A DNA stretch of 62,880 nt, taken from the NCBI GenBank assembly GCA_910578645.1, contig CAJTQI010000014.1:1-62880 (forward strand), read 5' to 3'. Below, one piece after another: positions 1 through 7,591 of the stretch (the stretch's first letter is position 1; each line of letters starts with the position of its first letter). Under the pieces are notes generated by a model that searched no databases, was not told the DNA's origin, and saw only the letters and a program-made list of their open reading frames with translations. Origin of the DNA: an uncultured Lachnospiraceae bacterium (lineage in GTDB: Bacteria > Bacillota > Clostridia > Lachnospirales > Lachnospiraceae). Position numbers and translations under genes: made by a program.

Positions 1-221
1 GTTCAGACCTTGGTGCAGTTCAGAACAGACTTGAGCACACCATCAGCAACCTGGATAACATCGTAGAGAACACCACAGCGGCTGAAGCGGAAATCCGTGA
101 CACGGACATCGCAACAGAGATGGTTAGATACGCTAACAACAACATCTTGCAGCAGGCAGGTACATCAATGTTGTCACAGGCAAATCAGTCCAACCAGTTG
201 GCATTGTCATTGCTTGGTTAA
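1..221 (+). CDS. Flagellin, C-terminal fragment
   Basis: The reading frame enters from the left edge (first whole codon at 3) and stops with TAA at 219-221, giving 72 residues. The text matches the conserved flagellin C-terminal D0/D1 helices: an NRLEHTISNL segment, then AAESxIRDTDIA-like 'AAEAEIRDTDIATEMV', and the ending 'QANQSNQLALSLLG'. This end packs in the filament core and carries the export and polymerisation surface. The N-terminus and variable domain lie outside the window. A stem-loop follows at 287-310, so the gene is probably the last or only one of its transcript. Identification is firm; which flagellin paralogue it is cannot be told. Confidence 0.95.
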   Translation, partial: SDLGAVQNRLEHTISNLDNIVENTTAAEAEIRDTDIATEMVRYANNNILQQAGTSMLSQANQSNQLALSLLG

Positions 222-286
222 TGATTGCTTCATAGTATGGAGGCATTTTATAAGAGTTTATGTGTTGGGCAGACACAATAAGAGTG

Positions 287-323
287 GCCGCATCCCGGAA
301 GGGGTGCGGCTGTTCGCTGTCTT
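287..323 (+). terminator. Rho-independent terminator after flagellin
   Basis: Ten-base-pair stem GCCGCATCCC / GGGGTGCGGC (one G-T pair) with a GGAA tetraloop, followed by a moderately T-rich tract. It lies 65 bases after the flagellin stop. Confidence 0.6.
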
Positions 324-496
324 ATAAACGTTAGAAAATACTGTTATGAATTTTCTGTTTCGCGCTCTGAGCCAACCCGCTTTATGGGCAGTTGCTCTTT
401 TACATATATCTAATATACCAGGGCCGTTATGCATATGAAAGAAAAAATTTTGAAAGAGTGGTTTACAAATACGCTCTTTTATTATATGATGTTTAT

Positions 497-587
497 GGAA
501 AACGATTTCCGGAAAACATTTTCCGTATACCCACATAGAATAGTAGGGCAGATATAACAGATGTTTTCCAGGGAAGAAATCGTTTCC
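497..587 (+). promoter_or_regulatory. Cluster of LacI-type operator palindromes
   Basis: Two 14-bp palindromes sit back to back, GGAAAACGATTTCC (497-510) and GGAAAACATTTTCC (511-524). A third related half-inverted copy, GAAATCGTTTCC, lies at 576-587, just before the LacI-family gene. A central CG inside an A/T-flanked inverted repeat is the usual form of LacI/CcpA-family operators. Likely autoregulatory sites for the gene at 602; binding by CcpA is an alternative. The motif is seen directly, its function is inferred. Confidence 0.5.
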
Positions 588-601
588 GGGATGGGAAAAG
601 A

Positions 602-1591
602 ATGGTATCAATCAAAGATGTGGCGAAACATGCGGGCGTGGCGATTTCCACTGTATCCAAGGTGTTAAATGACTATCCCAATGTCAGCGAAGAGACGAAG
701 AGAAAAGTAAATCAGGCAGTGGCGGAACTGAACTTTGTTCCAAACAGTGTGGCGGCGGCGCTGTCATCGAAGCAATCGGGCAGGGTGGCGCTTGTACTGA
801 ACTTTAATCATGTGTCGCAGGCGGTGGATGAGATTAACATGCAATATATGGTTGGCTCTATTAACCAGGCTATGGAACTTGGCCTTGATGCGATTACAGT
901 GTTCTATTCGATGCTAAGGAACCGCAGCGTTGACGAGGTGATACGGTACCTGCAGTCCCAGAGTATAACCGGACTGATAATTTTTGGCATATCGAAGGAA
1001 GATAAGGTATTGCATAAGCTGATTGATACACAGATTTTTAAAATCGTGGCGGTGGATGCGCCGATTGTCAATGCCAATACTTCTTCGGTTTGGATAGACC
1101 AGGAACAGGCACAGTATGATGTGGCCAAGAAGACTGTGACGGAGAACCGAAGCAGGAGTATTCTTTATCTTTCCGGCAAGAAAAACGACTATGTGACCAG
1201 TGAACGTCTGAAAGGAATCAAACGTCTGGCACAGGAGATGGAACTGCCTGTTTTGGTGCGCAACGGAGAATTTTCGGAGCTGAAAGCAAGGAATTTTACT
1301 TTTAAGTATGCCAGGAAAAAAGATGTGGTAGTGTGCGCTTCTGATTTGATGGCCATAGGAGCGATGAAGGCGTTAATTGAGATGGATATTTTCCGCCCGG
1401 TATGTGGTTTTGACGGAATCACGCTGATGGGATATGCGGGGAAACAGATGAACACGGTCAGGCAGGATTTTAGAAGGATTGCTTCGGAGGCTATGGCAGA
1501 GTTGAAACGTCTCCTCGACGGTGGTGACGGAAAGCAGGTTACATTGGGTTATGAATTGATAAGAATGAAGTATACGGATATTATATGCTGA
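602..1591 (+). CDS. LacI-family transcriptional regulator
   Basis: A 329-residue regulator with an N-terminal LacI helix-turn-helix ('SIKDVAKHAGVAISTVSKVLN', residues about 3-23), hinge region ('VPNSVAAALSS'), then a periplasmic-binding-protein-like effector domain. Length is normal for the family. The effector is probably a sugar, since the next gene is glycogen phosphorylase and further alpha-glucan enzymes follow. The ribosome site before 602 is weak (GGGATGGGAAAAG). Palindromic operator-like sequences at 497-587 suggest autoregulation. The C-terminal part is somewhat divergent (the FDD motif reads 'GFDGITL'), so the ligand cannot be predicted. It could alternatively control genes outside the window. 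Confidence 0.85.
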   Translation: MVSIKDVAKHAGVAISTVSKVLNDYPNVSEETKRKVNQAVAELNFVPNSVAAALSSKQSGRVALVLNFNHVSQAVDEINMQYMVGSINQAMELGLDAITVFYSMLRNRSVDEVIRYLQSQSITGLIIFGISKEDKVLHKLIDTQIFKIVAVDAPIVNANTSSVWIDQEQAQYDVAKKTVTENRSRSILYLSGKKNDYVTSERLKGIKRLAQEMELPVLVRNGEFSELKARNFTFKYARKKDVVVCASDLMAIGAMKALIEMDIFRPVCGFDGITLMGYAGKQMNTVRQDFRRIASEAMAELKRLLDGGDGKQVTLGYELIRMKYTDIIC

Positions 1592-1740
1592 CAATGCTAT
1601 GTAGTAAGTCTATACTTTTTTAGCTTGCAAAGGCATACATGCCCCGGACGGTATTGGTGGCGGTTAGTGCAACAGGCAGTAAGGCATATGGGATATGAAC
1701 ATAAATACAATAAATATTTTATCATGTAGGAGGAATGAAT

Positions 1741-4050
1741 ATGGCACAGGCAAGTAACCTAAAAAGAGACGTATTGGTATTGAACCTGGAAAAAGAGCTG
1801 GAAGAACAGACACAGAGCGGCTACGGCAAGAGTGTGGCTGCGTGTAGCAACGAAGAACTGTATTACAGTCTGTTGCAGTTGTCTAAGAAGCTGATGACAG
1901 TTTCTGAGCCAATCGAGGGAGAGAAGAAAATTTATTATATTTCGGCGGAGTTTCTGATTGGTAAGCTGTTGTCCAACAACTTGATTAATCTAGGTATCTA
2001 TGACAAACTGGATGAAATTCTTGCAAGGAATGGTAAGCAGCTAAGCGCGATTGAAGAAGTGGAGCCGGAACCGTCTCTTGGAAATGGCGGATTGGGACGT
2101 CTGGCGGCCTGTTTTCTTGACTCCATCGCGACGCTCGGACTTCCGGGAGAGGGTATCGGACTTAATTACCATTTCGGTTTGTTCAAGCAGGTATTTAAGG
2201 ACAGACTGCAGACGGCAGAGAAAAATGATTGGATTGAAGAGCAGTCCTGGTTGACGAAGACGGATACTTCCTTTGAGATTGCCTTTGGCGACAGGAAAGT
2301 GACTTCCAGGCTCTATGACATTGATATTATAGGATATGACAATGGCGTCAATAAACTGCGTCTTTTTGACATCGAGACATTGGATGAGGGCATTGTCAAG
2401 AAAGGCATTGATTTTGACAAAGAAGATATCGAGAAGAACCTGACATTGTTCTTATACCCGGATGACTCCGACGAGGCGGGCAATCTGTTGCGTATTTACC
2501 AGCAGTATTTTATGGTAAGCAATGCGGCGCAGCTTATCTTAAAAGAGATGAAAGAGAAGAAATATGACCTGCGCACGATGTACGAACATGCGGTAATCCA
2601 AATCAATGATACACATCCGACCATGGTGATTCCTGAATTAATCAGGATATTGGTGGATGAGAAGGCATTTACCATGGATGAGGCAATTGAGGTTGTCAGC
2701 AAGACATGTGCATACACAAACCATACAATCCTTGCGGAAGCGCTGGAGAAATGGCCGCTTGAATATCTGGAGAAAGTGGTACCTCAGTTGGTGCCGATTA
2801 TCAAAGAGTTAGACAAGAGGGTGGCAGAGAAGTACGACGAGCCCAAGGTGCAGATTATCGATAAGGACAACAGGGTGCATATGGCACATATTGATATCCA
2901 CTATGGTTTTTCTGTAAACGGTGTAGCGGCAATCCACACAGAAATCCTTAAGGATACCGAGCTGAATGCATTTTATAAGATTTATCCGGAAAAATTCAAC
3001 AATAAGACAAACGGCATTACTTTCAGGAGATGGCTTTTGTCCTGTAACCGTGAACTGGCAACTTTCCTGTCGGAGACAATCGGAGACGGGTATAAGAAGG
3101 ATGCGGATAAGCTTGAGAAGCTGCTTGCATTCATCGATGATGACGCAGTGCTCGAGCGCATTGCCGAGATTAAAATGAACCGCAAGAAAGAGCTGGCGGC
3201 CTATGTGAAGGAAGTAGAAGGAGTTACCCTGAATCCTGATTCGATTTTTGACTTGCAGAGTAAGAGACTGCATGAGTATAAGCGCCAGCAGATGAATGCG
3301 CTATATATTATTCATAAATATCTGGAGATTAAAGCAGGCAAAAAACCGTTAAGGCCCATGACCTTTATCTTTGGTGCAAAAGCGGCGCCCGCCTATATCA
3401 TTGCCCAGGATATTATTCATCTGTTGCTTGTCCTGCAGGAGATTGTAAACAATGACCCTGACGTAAGCCCGTATATGACTGTGCTTATGGTGGAGAACTA
3501 CAATGTGGCTTATGCGGAGAAGATGATTCCCGCCTGCGATATTTCCGAGCAGATTTCCCTGGCATCCAAGGAGGCGTCAGGAACCGGCAATATGAAGTAT
3601 ATGCTGAACGGCGCGGTTACCCTGGGTACTTCCGACGGTGCTAATGTAGAAATACATGAGCTTGTGGGTGACGATAATATTTATATCTTCGGTGAGAAAT
3701 CCGAGACGGTTATTGAGCATTATGCGAAAGCCGACTATGTATCGAAGGATTACTATAAGAAGAGTCCTGTTATCAAGGAAGCGGTGGACTTCATTGTCAG
3801 CAAGCAAGCGCTTAAGGTGGGACATAAGGAGAATCTTGAGAGGCTGTATAAGGAACTGTTAAATAAAGACTGGTTCATGACACTGCTTGATTTGGAGGAC
3901 TATATCAAGACAAAAGACAAGATGATGGCGGACTATGAAGACCAGAAAAAGTGGCGTAAAATGATGCTTGTCAATATCGCCAAGGCAGGATTTTTCTCAT
4001 CTGACAGGACGATTGCAGAATATAACAGGGATATCTGGAAATTGAAATAA
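1741..4050 (+). CDS. glgP: Glycogen/maltodextrin phosphorylase
   Basis: Cytosolic GT35 phosphorylase that releases glucose-1-phosphate from the non-reducing ends of alpha-1,4-glucans. The pyridoxal-phosphate signature 'EASGTGNMKYMLNGAVTLGTS', with its Schiff-base lysine, is present near residue 615. The substrate and phosphate site region 'SLGNGGLGRLAACFLDS' is near residue 115 and 'KRLHEYKRQ' near residue 515. I place the start at the ATG at 1741, seven bases after AGGAGG (1728-1733). An in-frame ATG at 1735 is only one base from that site. That gives 769 residues, slightly shorter than the 800-plus of many bacterial enzymes. It follows the LacI regulator by 149 bases and ends in a terminator at 4083, so it is probably transcribed alone or with the regulator. 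Confidence 0.95.
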   Translation: MAQASNLKRDVLVLNLEKELEEQTQSGYGKSVAACSNEELYYSLLQLSKKLMTVSEPIEGEKKIYYISAEFLIGKLLSNNLINLGIYDKLDEILARNGKQLSAIEEVEPEPSLGNGGLGRLAACFLDSIATLGLPGEGIGLNYHFGLFKQVFKDRLQTAEKNDWIEEQSWLTKTDTSFEIAFGDRKVTSRLYDIDIIGYDNGVNKLRLFDIETLDEGIVKKGIDFDKEDIEKNLTLFLYPDDSDEAGNLLRIYQQYFMVSNAAQLILKEMKEKKYDLRTMYEHAVIQINDTHPTMVIPELIRILVDEKAFTMDEAIEVVSKTCAYTNHTILAEALEKWPLEYLEKVVPQLVPIIKELDKRVAEKYDEPKVQIIDKDNRVHMAHIDIHYGFSVNGVAAIHTEILKDTELNAFYKIYPEKFNNKTNGITFRRWLLSCNRELATFLSETIGDGYKKDADKLEKLLAFIDDDAVLERIAEIKMNRKKELAAYVKEVEGVTLNPDSIFDLQSKRLHEYKRQQMNALYIIHKYLEIKAGKKPLRPMTFIFGAKAAPAYIIAQDIIHLLLVLQEIVNNDPDVSPYMTVLMVENYNVAYAEKMIPACDISEQISLASKEASGTGNMKYMLNGAVTLGTSDGANVEIHELVGDDNIYIFGEKSETVIEHYAKADYVSKDYYKKSPVIKEAVDFIVSKQALKVGHKENLERLYKELLNKDWFMTLLDLEDYIKTKDKMMADYEDQKKWRKMMLVNIAKAGFFSSDRTIAEYNRDIWKLK

Positions 4051-4082
4051 GAGTGGAGCTAAATAAGGTATAAAAATGGTGA

Positions 4083-4121
4083 AGGGACTGAACATCTTAT
4101 AGAATGTTCAGCCCCTTTTTT
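4083..4121 (+). terminator. Terminator after glycogen phosphorylase
   Basis: Stem GGGACTGAACAT / ATGTTCAGCCCC with one mismatch and an 8-base loop, followed by TTTTTT. Confidence 0.8.
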
Positions 4122-4210
4122 GCGGTATTGCGTCAAAGTTGTTTCTTATAGCAAACTTGCGATGTTAATTCGTAGGTCTTTATAGATGCAATCGGTGCGG
4201 GAAATGATAA

Positions 4211-4600
4211 TTATTTCTGCCCGAATCCTCCAGCCGCATAATGGCTCTGTACAGCCCTGGGAAGTTCGTCGTGCTGCACTTCGCTCCATTCAATGACGCC
4301 CCGGATGGGCATAACCGTCAGGCGGATAAAAGCGTCTTCTCTTAACTTCCTGGATGTTCCAAATGTAATTTCCTTTTCGCTACCGCTTTCGTCGTAAGCA
4401 GGCAGCGTATAAGAATAGGCCATTCCGCCATGGAGGTCAATGACACCGTTGCGTGGCTTACCCTGTTCTGCTTTGCTGTTGTTGATTTGCACATAATAAT
4501 AAGTACTGTCAGCGCCTGAAAGTAACCACATGCACAGGCATATAAATCCTAAGGTTGCCACTGTGGCAACTACAGTTCCTGCAACTATTTTTTTCTTCAT
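4211..4600 (-). CDS. YxeA-family (DUF1093-like) secreted protein
   Basis: A 129-residue protein with a strong N-terminal membrane/signal segment ('MKKKIVAGTVVATVATLGFI'), then the YxeA-family pattern: 'YYYVQI', 'YSYTLPAYDESGSEKEITFGTSRKLRE', 'GVIEWSEVQHDELP'. The family forms a small beta-barrel of unknown biochemical role. In Bacillus subtilis yxeA belongs to the YxdJK antimicrobial-peptide response locus. Here the gene is divergent from an OmpR-type response regulator and kinase. Its own -10 (TATAAT on this strand, 4648-4653) has repeated CTTACATGAA sites directly upstream. The ribosome site GAGGTGAAAGG precedes the ATG. Family call is good; regulation by the neighbouring two-component system is inference. 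Confidence 0.85.
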   Translation of the reverse strand: MKKKIVAGTVVATVATLGFICLCMWLLSGADSTYYYVQINNSKAEQGKPRNGVIDLHGGMAYSYTLPAYDESGSEKEITFGTSRKLREDAFIRLTVMPIRGVIEWSEVQHDELPRAVQSHYAAGGFGQK

Positions 4601-4647
4601 CCTTTCACCTCATTTCTGTGCTGTTTTTGGCTCAGCTTTCTTTTGGG

Positions 4648-4699
4648 ATTATATTATCATGACAATCTTACATGAAGATTGAGTTCACCTTACATGAAC
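4648..4699 (-). promoter_or_regulatory. yxeA-like promoter with response-regulator-like repeats
   Basis: On the minus strand TATAAT (4648-4653) is a good -10. Upstream of it, the decamer CTTACATGAA occurs twice (4667-4676 and 4689-4698) with a 22-bp period, two helical turns. The first copy sits inside the inverted repeat CAATCTTACATGAAGATTG (4663-4681). The second sits inside GTTCA-N7-TGAAC (4683-4699). Paired direct repeats next to the -35 position are typical of OmpR-family activation, and the divergent gene encodes such a regulator. Confidence 0.55.
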
Positions 4700-4853
4700 C
4701 TTGTATTTTTCCACAAACATTTTCCCCTATGGCTTGATATTCTATAGATTTACATTTTGTTGCTTTTTTCTGAATTACAATCTGCTAAAATAATGACGGG
4801 CAGTATATATTTAACTGCCATGCCATGTACTATTGTTGTGTTGGAGGAGGATT

Positions 4854-5513
4854 ATGAAAATCTTAGTGATTGAGGACGATACAGTTATTTCGGAGCTGAT
4901 TTGTATGAACCTAGAGGCGGCAGGGTATGAGACAGATGCAGTTTTTGACGGGACGGCGGCAGAAAAGATGTTGTTAGGCAGTACATGCAGCGATATTGCC
5001 CTGGCTCTGGTGGATGTGATGTTACCTGGTAAGGATGGATTCGCGTTGATGGAGAACCTTCAGGCAGCGCAGATACCAGTAATCTATCTGACAGCGCGTG
5101 ACGACGTGATTTCAAAGGTACATGGGCTTAAATCAGGGGCGGAGGATTATATTGTCAAACCCTTTGAAGTCTTGGAGCTTCTTGTACGCATTGACAAGGT
5201 GTTACAGAGGACAGGGCGAGGAAGGGAAAAACTAAAAATAAGGGATGTTATGATTGATTTGAAAGAACATCGGGTAACCAAGGGCGGCATTCCGGTAAAA
5301 TTAAAGCCGATGGAGTATGAACTTCTTGTGATGCTTGCAGGAAGTAAGAATGTGGCTTTCAGCAGAGAAGAACTGCTTAACAGGCTGTGGGGTGTGGACT
5401 ATGTTGGAGAGACGAGAACCGTGGATGTACATATTGGGCAGCTTAGGAAGAAACTGGATTTTTATGATGTGATACGCACCATATCAAAGACAGGTTATCG
5501 TCTGGAAGATTGA
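4854..5513 (+). CDS. OmpR/PhoB-type response regulator
   Basis: A 219-residue two-domain regulator. The receiver domain has the acidic pair 'IEDD' near residue 7, the phospho-acceptor Asp in 'ALVDVMLPGKDG' near residue 52, the conserved Thr in 'YLTARDD' and Lys in 'IVKPFE'. The C-terminal winged helix includes 'LKPMEYELLVMLA', 'SREELLNRLWG' and 'RTVDVHIGQLRKKL'. I chose the ATG at 4854 because GGAGGAGG lies seven bases before it; an upstream in-frame TTG at 4833 has no such site. The kinase gene follows after 86 bases in the same direction. Likely target: the divergent YxeA-family gene, through the repeats at 4663-4699. Confidence 0.93.
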   Translation: MKILVIEDDTVISELICMNLEAAGYETDAVFDGTAAEKMLLGSTCSDIALALVDVMLPGKDGFALMENLQAAQIPVIYLTARDDVISKVHGLKSGAEDYIVKPFEVLELLVRIDKVLQRTGRGREKLKIRDVMIDLKEHRVTKGGIPVKLKPMEYELLVMLAGSKNVAFSREELLNRLWGVDYVGETRTVDVHIGQLRKKLDFYDVIRTISKTGYRLED

Positions 5514-5599
5514 TAGTTTTTGAGCAGGTGGCAACGAACCGCTCTAGACAGGTATAAATATCCACAGGCGTACAAACTCGCGCAGAAATGGGGATTAGA

Positions 5600-6982
5600 A
5601 TGAAACTTTGGGTCAAGATATCATTAATAACGGTTGTTACTATATTGACTTGTACAGGCATATCGGGTGCAGTGTCTATTTACCATTGGGCGCTCTATAA
5701 CCGGGCGAAGACGGTGGAGAGCTATGAGCGGCAAGTCCGGGCAGCGGCATACGCAGTCGGGAAAGAACTTGATTATGAGCCGACAGCGCACTTTCATGAA
5801 ACGACAGTCCGTTCTTATTATCACTATGTCATTCAAAAATTCGGATTATCCCAGTATATTTTAATAGAAGCAGATGAGGTTGTCTGTAATAAGACTCCCT
5901 ACACGCTGGAGAATCCTGCGGATAGCAGGTGGGGACAGGAAGAAGGATACTGCGTCGTACAGAAGAATAACGACAAGTATATTTTGCTGATTGGGCAGAA
6001 AGTTCCGGCGAACGGGAATAAAGATTATAAACTTGTACTGGTGCAGGATATTTCGTTTGTTTATGAAGATATCCGCAGGCAGGCAACCTTTGACCTTATG
6101 GTTTATTTGGCTACGGCTTTGGTGGCCGTACTTCTTGTTTTTGCAGCAACCCACACGGCTTTAAGGCCGTTACTTGCATTACAGCGTGCGGCACAGGCTA
6201 TCAGCGACGGACATTTAAGCAGCAGGGCGGCAGTGCGCAGAAAAGACGAAATAGGGGCTATGGCGGTGGCATTCAACAGCATGGCGGACAGGATTGAGCG
6301 GCAAGTCAATGAGTTGTCTGAGGAATCCGGAAGGAGACTGCAGATGTTGGGAAGCCTGACCCATGAAATGAAGACGCCCATGACTTCCATTATGGGGTAT
6401 GCCGATTCTCTTCTCCATGTCAAGTTGTCGGGAGAACAGAAAGAGAGTGCGCTAAGGCATATCTACGGAGAGTGTGGCAGGCTTGGACGGCTTAGTAGTA
6501 AGTTGATGAGTTTAATCGGGATGTATGACAACGACAGTATTGATATGCAAGAGGTGTCCGTACAGGAAATGTTTAAAAATGTTGTATCCTTGGAACAGAG
6601 CTGTCTGGAGCAAAAAGGGATTGGGTTGGAATACCGGTGCGAGATGGATAGACGCTCTTTAGACAGGGATTTATTTGAAAGCTTGTTGATTAATCTTGTG
6701 GACAATGCGGCCAAGGCGAGCCATGCCGGGCAGACGATATGGCTGACGGCGCAGGAGAACCGTATTACAGTGCGTGACGAGGGATGCGGTATAGCCCGGG
6801 AAGAGATTGGAAAAGTGACGGAAGCTTTCTATATGGTGGATAAGGCGCGCAGCCGGCAGGCAGGCGGCTGTGGACTTGGATTGGCATTGTGCAGCAGGAT
6901 TGCAAGTTTGCACGGCGCAACATTGCAAATTGAGAGTGTTGAGGGAAAAGGGACGGAAGTTTCCGTTGTTTTTTCACATTAG
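5600..6982 (+). CDS. Sensor histidine kinase
   Basis: Membrane kinase of about 460 residues. TM1 ('ISLITVVTILTCTGISGAVSI') is followed by an extracellular domain of about 130 residues, TM2 ('LMVYLATALVAVLLVFAATHT') and a HAMP linker. The phospho-acceptor box 'LTHEMKTPMTSIMGYADSLL' has its His near residue 255. The catalytic boxes are N ('NLVDNAAKAS'), G1 ('VRDEGCGIA') and G2 ('GGCGLGLALC'). Two starts are possible, ATG 5588 and ATG 5600; GGGGATTAGA gives the better spacing to 5600. It pairs with the response regulator just upstream. The stimulus is unknown; by analogy with YxdJK/BceRS systems a cell-envelope or peptide signal is plausible, but no BceAB-type transporter is adjacent. Confidence 0.92.
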   Translation: MKLWVKISLITVVTILTCTGISGAVSIYHWALYNRAKTVESYERQVRAAAYAVGKELDYEPTAHFHETTVRSYYHYVIQKFGLSQYILIEADEVVCNKTPYTLENPADSRWGQEEGYCVVQKNNDKYILLIGQKVPANGNKDYKLVLVQDISFVYEDIRRQATFDLMVYLATALVAVLLVFAATHTALRPLLALQRAAQAISDGHLSSRAAVRRKDEIGAMAVAFNSMADRIERQVNELSEESGRRLQMLGSLTHEMKTPMTSIMGYADSLLHVKLSGEQKESALRHIYGECGRLGRLSSKLMSLIGMYDNDSIDMQEVSVQEMFKNVVSLEQSCLEQKGIGLEYRCEMDRRSLDRDLFESLLINLVDNAAKASHAGQTIWLTAQENRITVRDEGCGIAREEIGKVTEAFYMVDKARSRQAGGCGLGLALCSRIASLHGATLQIESVEGKGTEVSVVFSH

Positions 6983-7002
6983 TATGCTTTTTACGTGTTA
7001 TA

Positions 7003-7309
7003 GGATTAGGGTGTCAAAAGGCGCTATCATAAAATTTCACTGGCAAATTGCATAAAATGTTCCCTTGTGTCTGTCTGCGTCATATGGATTTTCTAAAATA
7101 TTCCGGGAAATTTATGGAAACGGACGTAACCGCCCTCTATTCGCCATCCGGGCGAACATCGGGCTTTTCGGGGTATCCATGCCCCGAAATTACTGGGAAC
7201 TAAACGGAATATTAAGAAAATCTCATATTCCTACGAAGGACAACTTCGTGAACATTTTATGCGATTTGCCGATACGACTAATAAAATACACCTTTTGACA
7301 CCCTAATCC
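7003..7309 (+). mobile_element. 307-bp structured MITE-like element, copy 1
   Basis: Begins GGATTAGGGTGTCAAAAGG and ends with the inverse CCTTTTGACACCCTAATCC, giving terminal inverted repeats of about 20 bp flanked by TATA on the left and CTATA on the right. It has the same length and internal arrangement as the copies at 46438 and 48187. The right half of the inner inverted repeat has diverged here (GCGATTTGCC against GCAATCTGTC in the others). No credible protein is encoded. It lies between the histidine kinase and the lipoprotein gene. Confidence 0.8.
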
Positions 7310-7310
7310 C

Positions 7311-7397
7311 TATAGGAAATTCCTCCGCTTATCCGAGTTTGCCAGAGGCAAATCTCGCAAACGAGCGAAGCTTGTAAACGAGCGAAGCTCGTTTTTT
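7311..7397 (+). repeat. Dispersed repeat ending in a terminator hairpin, copy A
   Basis: Starts TATAGGAAATTCCTCCGC, contains GAGTTTGCCAGAGGCAAATC (a TTTGCC/GGCAAA stem), and ends in AAACGAGC-GAA-GCTCGTTTTTT, a rho-independent terminator. Copy B at 46746-46815 is nearly identical and also directly follows a 307-bp element. Shorter relatives occur near 35885 and 46387. Confidence 0.7.
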
Positions 7398-7591
7398 ACA
7401 AGACGTTTACATCCCGATGTATATTTTTTAAAGGAGAAGGGCGTATGATTGCAGTATGCCAGTCAGGTATTGGAGAGTGTGCAGCAGGCTGAAAAACGTG
7501 AACAGGATATTTAACTGTTTCATAAATGCCAAGATGATATCGGTGTGGCAAATTATACGGGAAGCAGAATGCTTCAGAGCGGAGGGTTAGG

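Noticed and set aside
7065..7298. 77-codon open frame inside the first 307-bp element
   Set aside because: The frame is broken in the other two copies, has no ribosome site and consists of inverted-repeat sequence.
7449..7560. Coding-like text ('QYASQVLESVQQAEKREQDI', stop, 'LFHKCQDDIGVANYTGSRML') before the lipoprotein gene
   Set aside because: Possibly the remnant of a lost gene, but it has no recognisable family and an internal stop, so it is not listed as a feature. The overlapping 14-codon ORF at 7444 with a good ribosome site was likewise not convincing.
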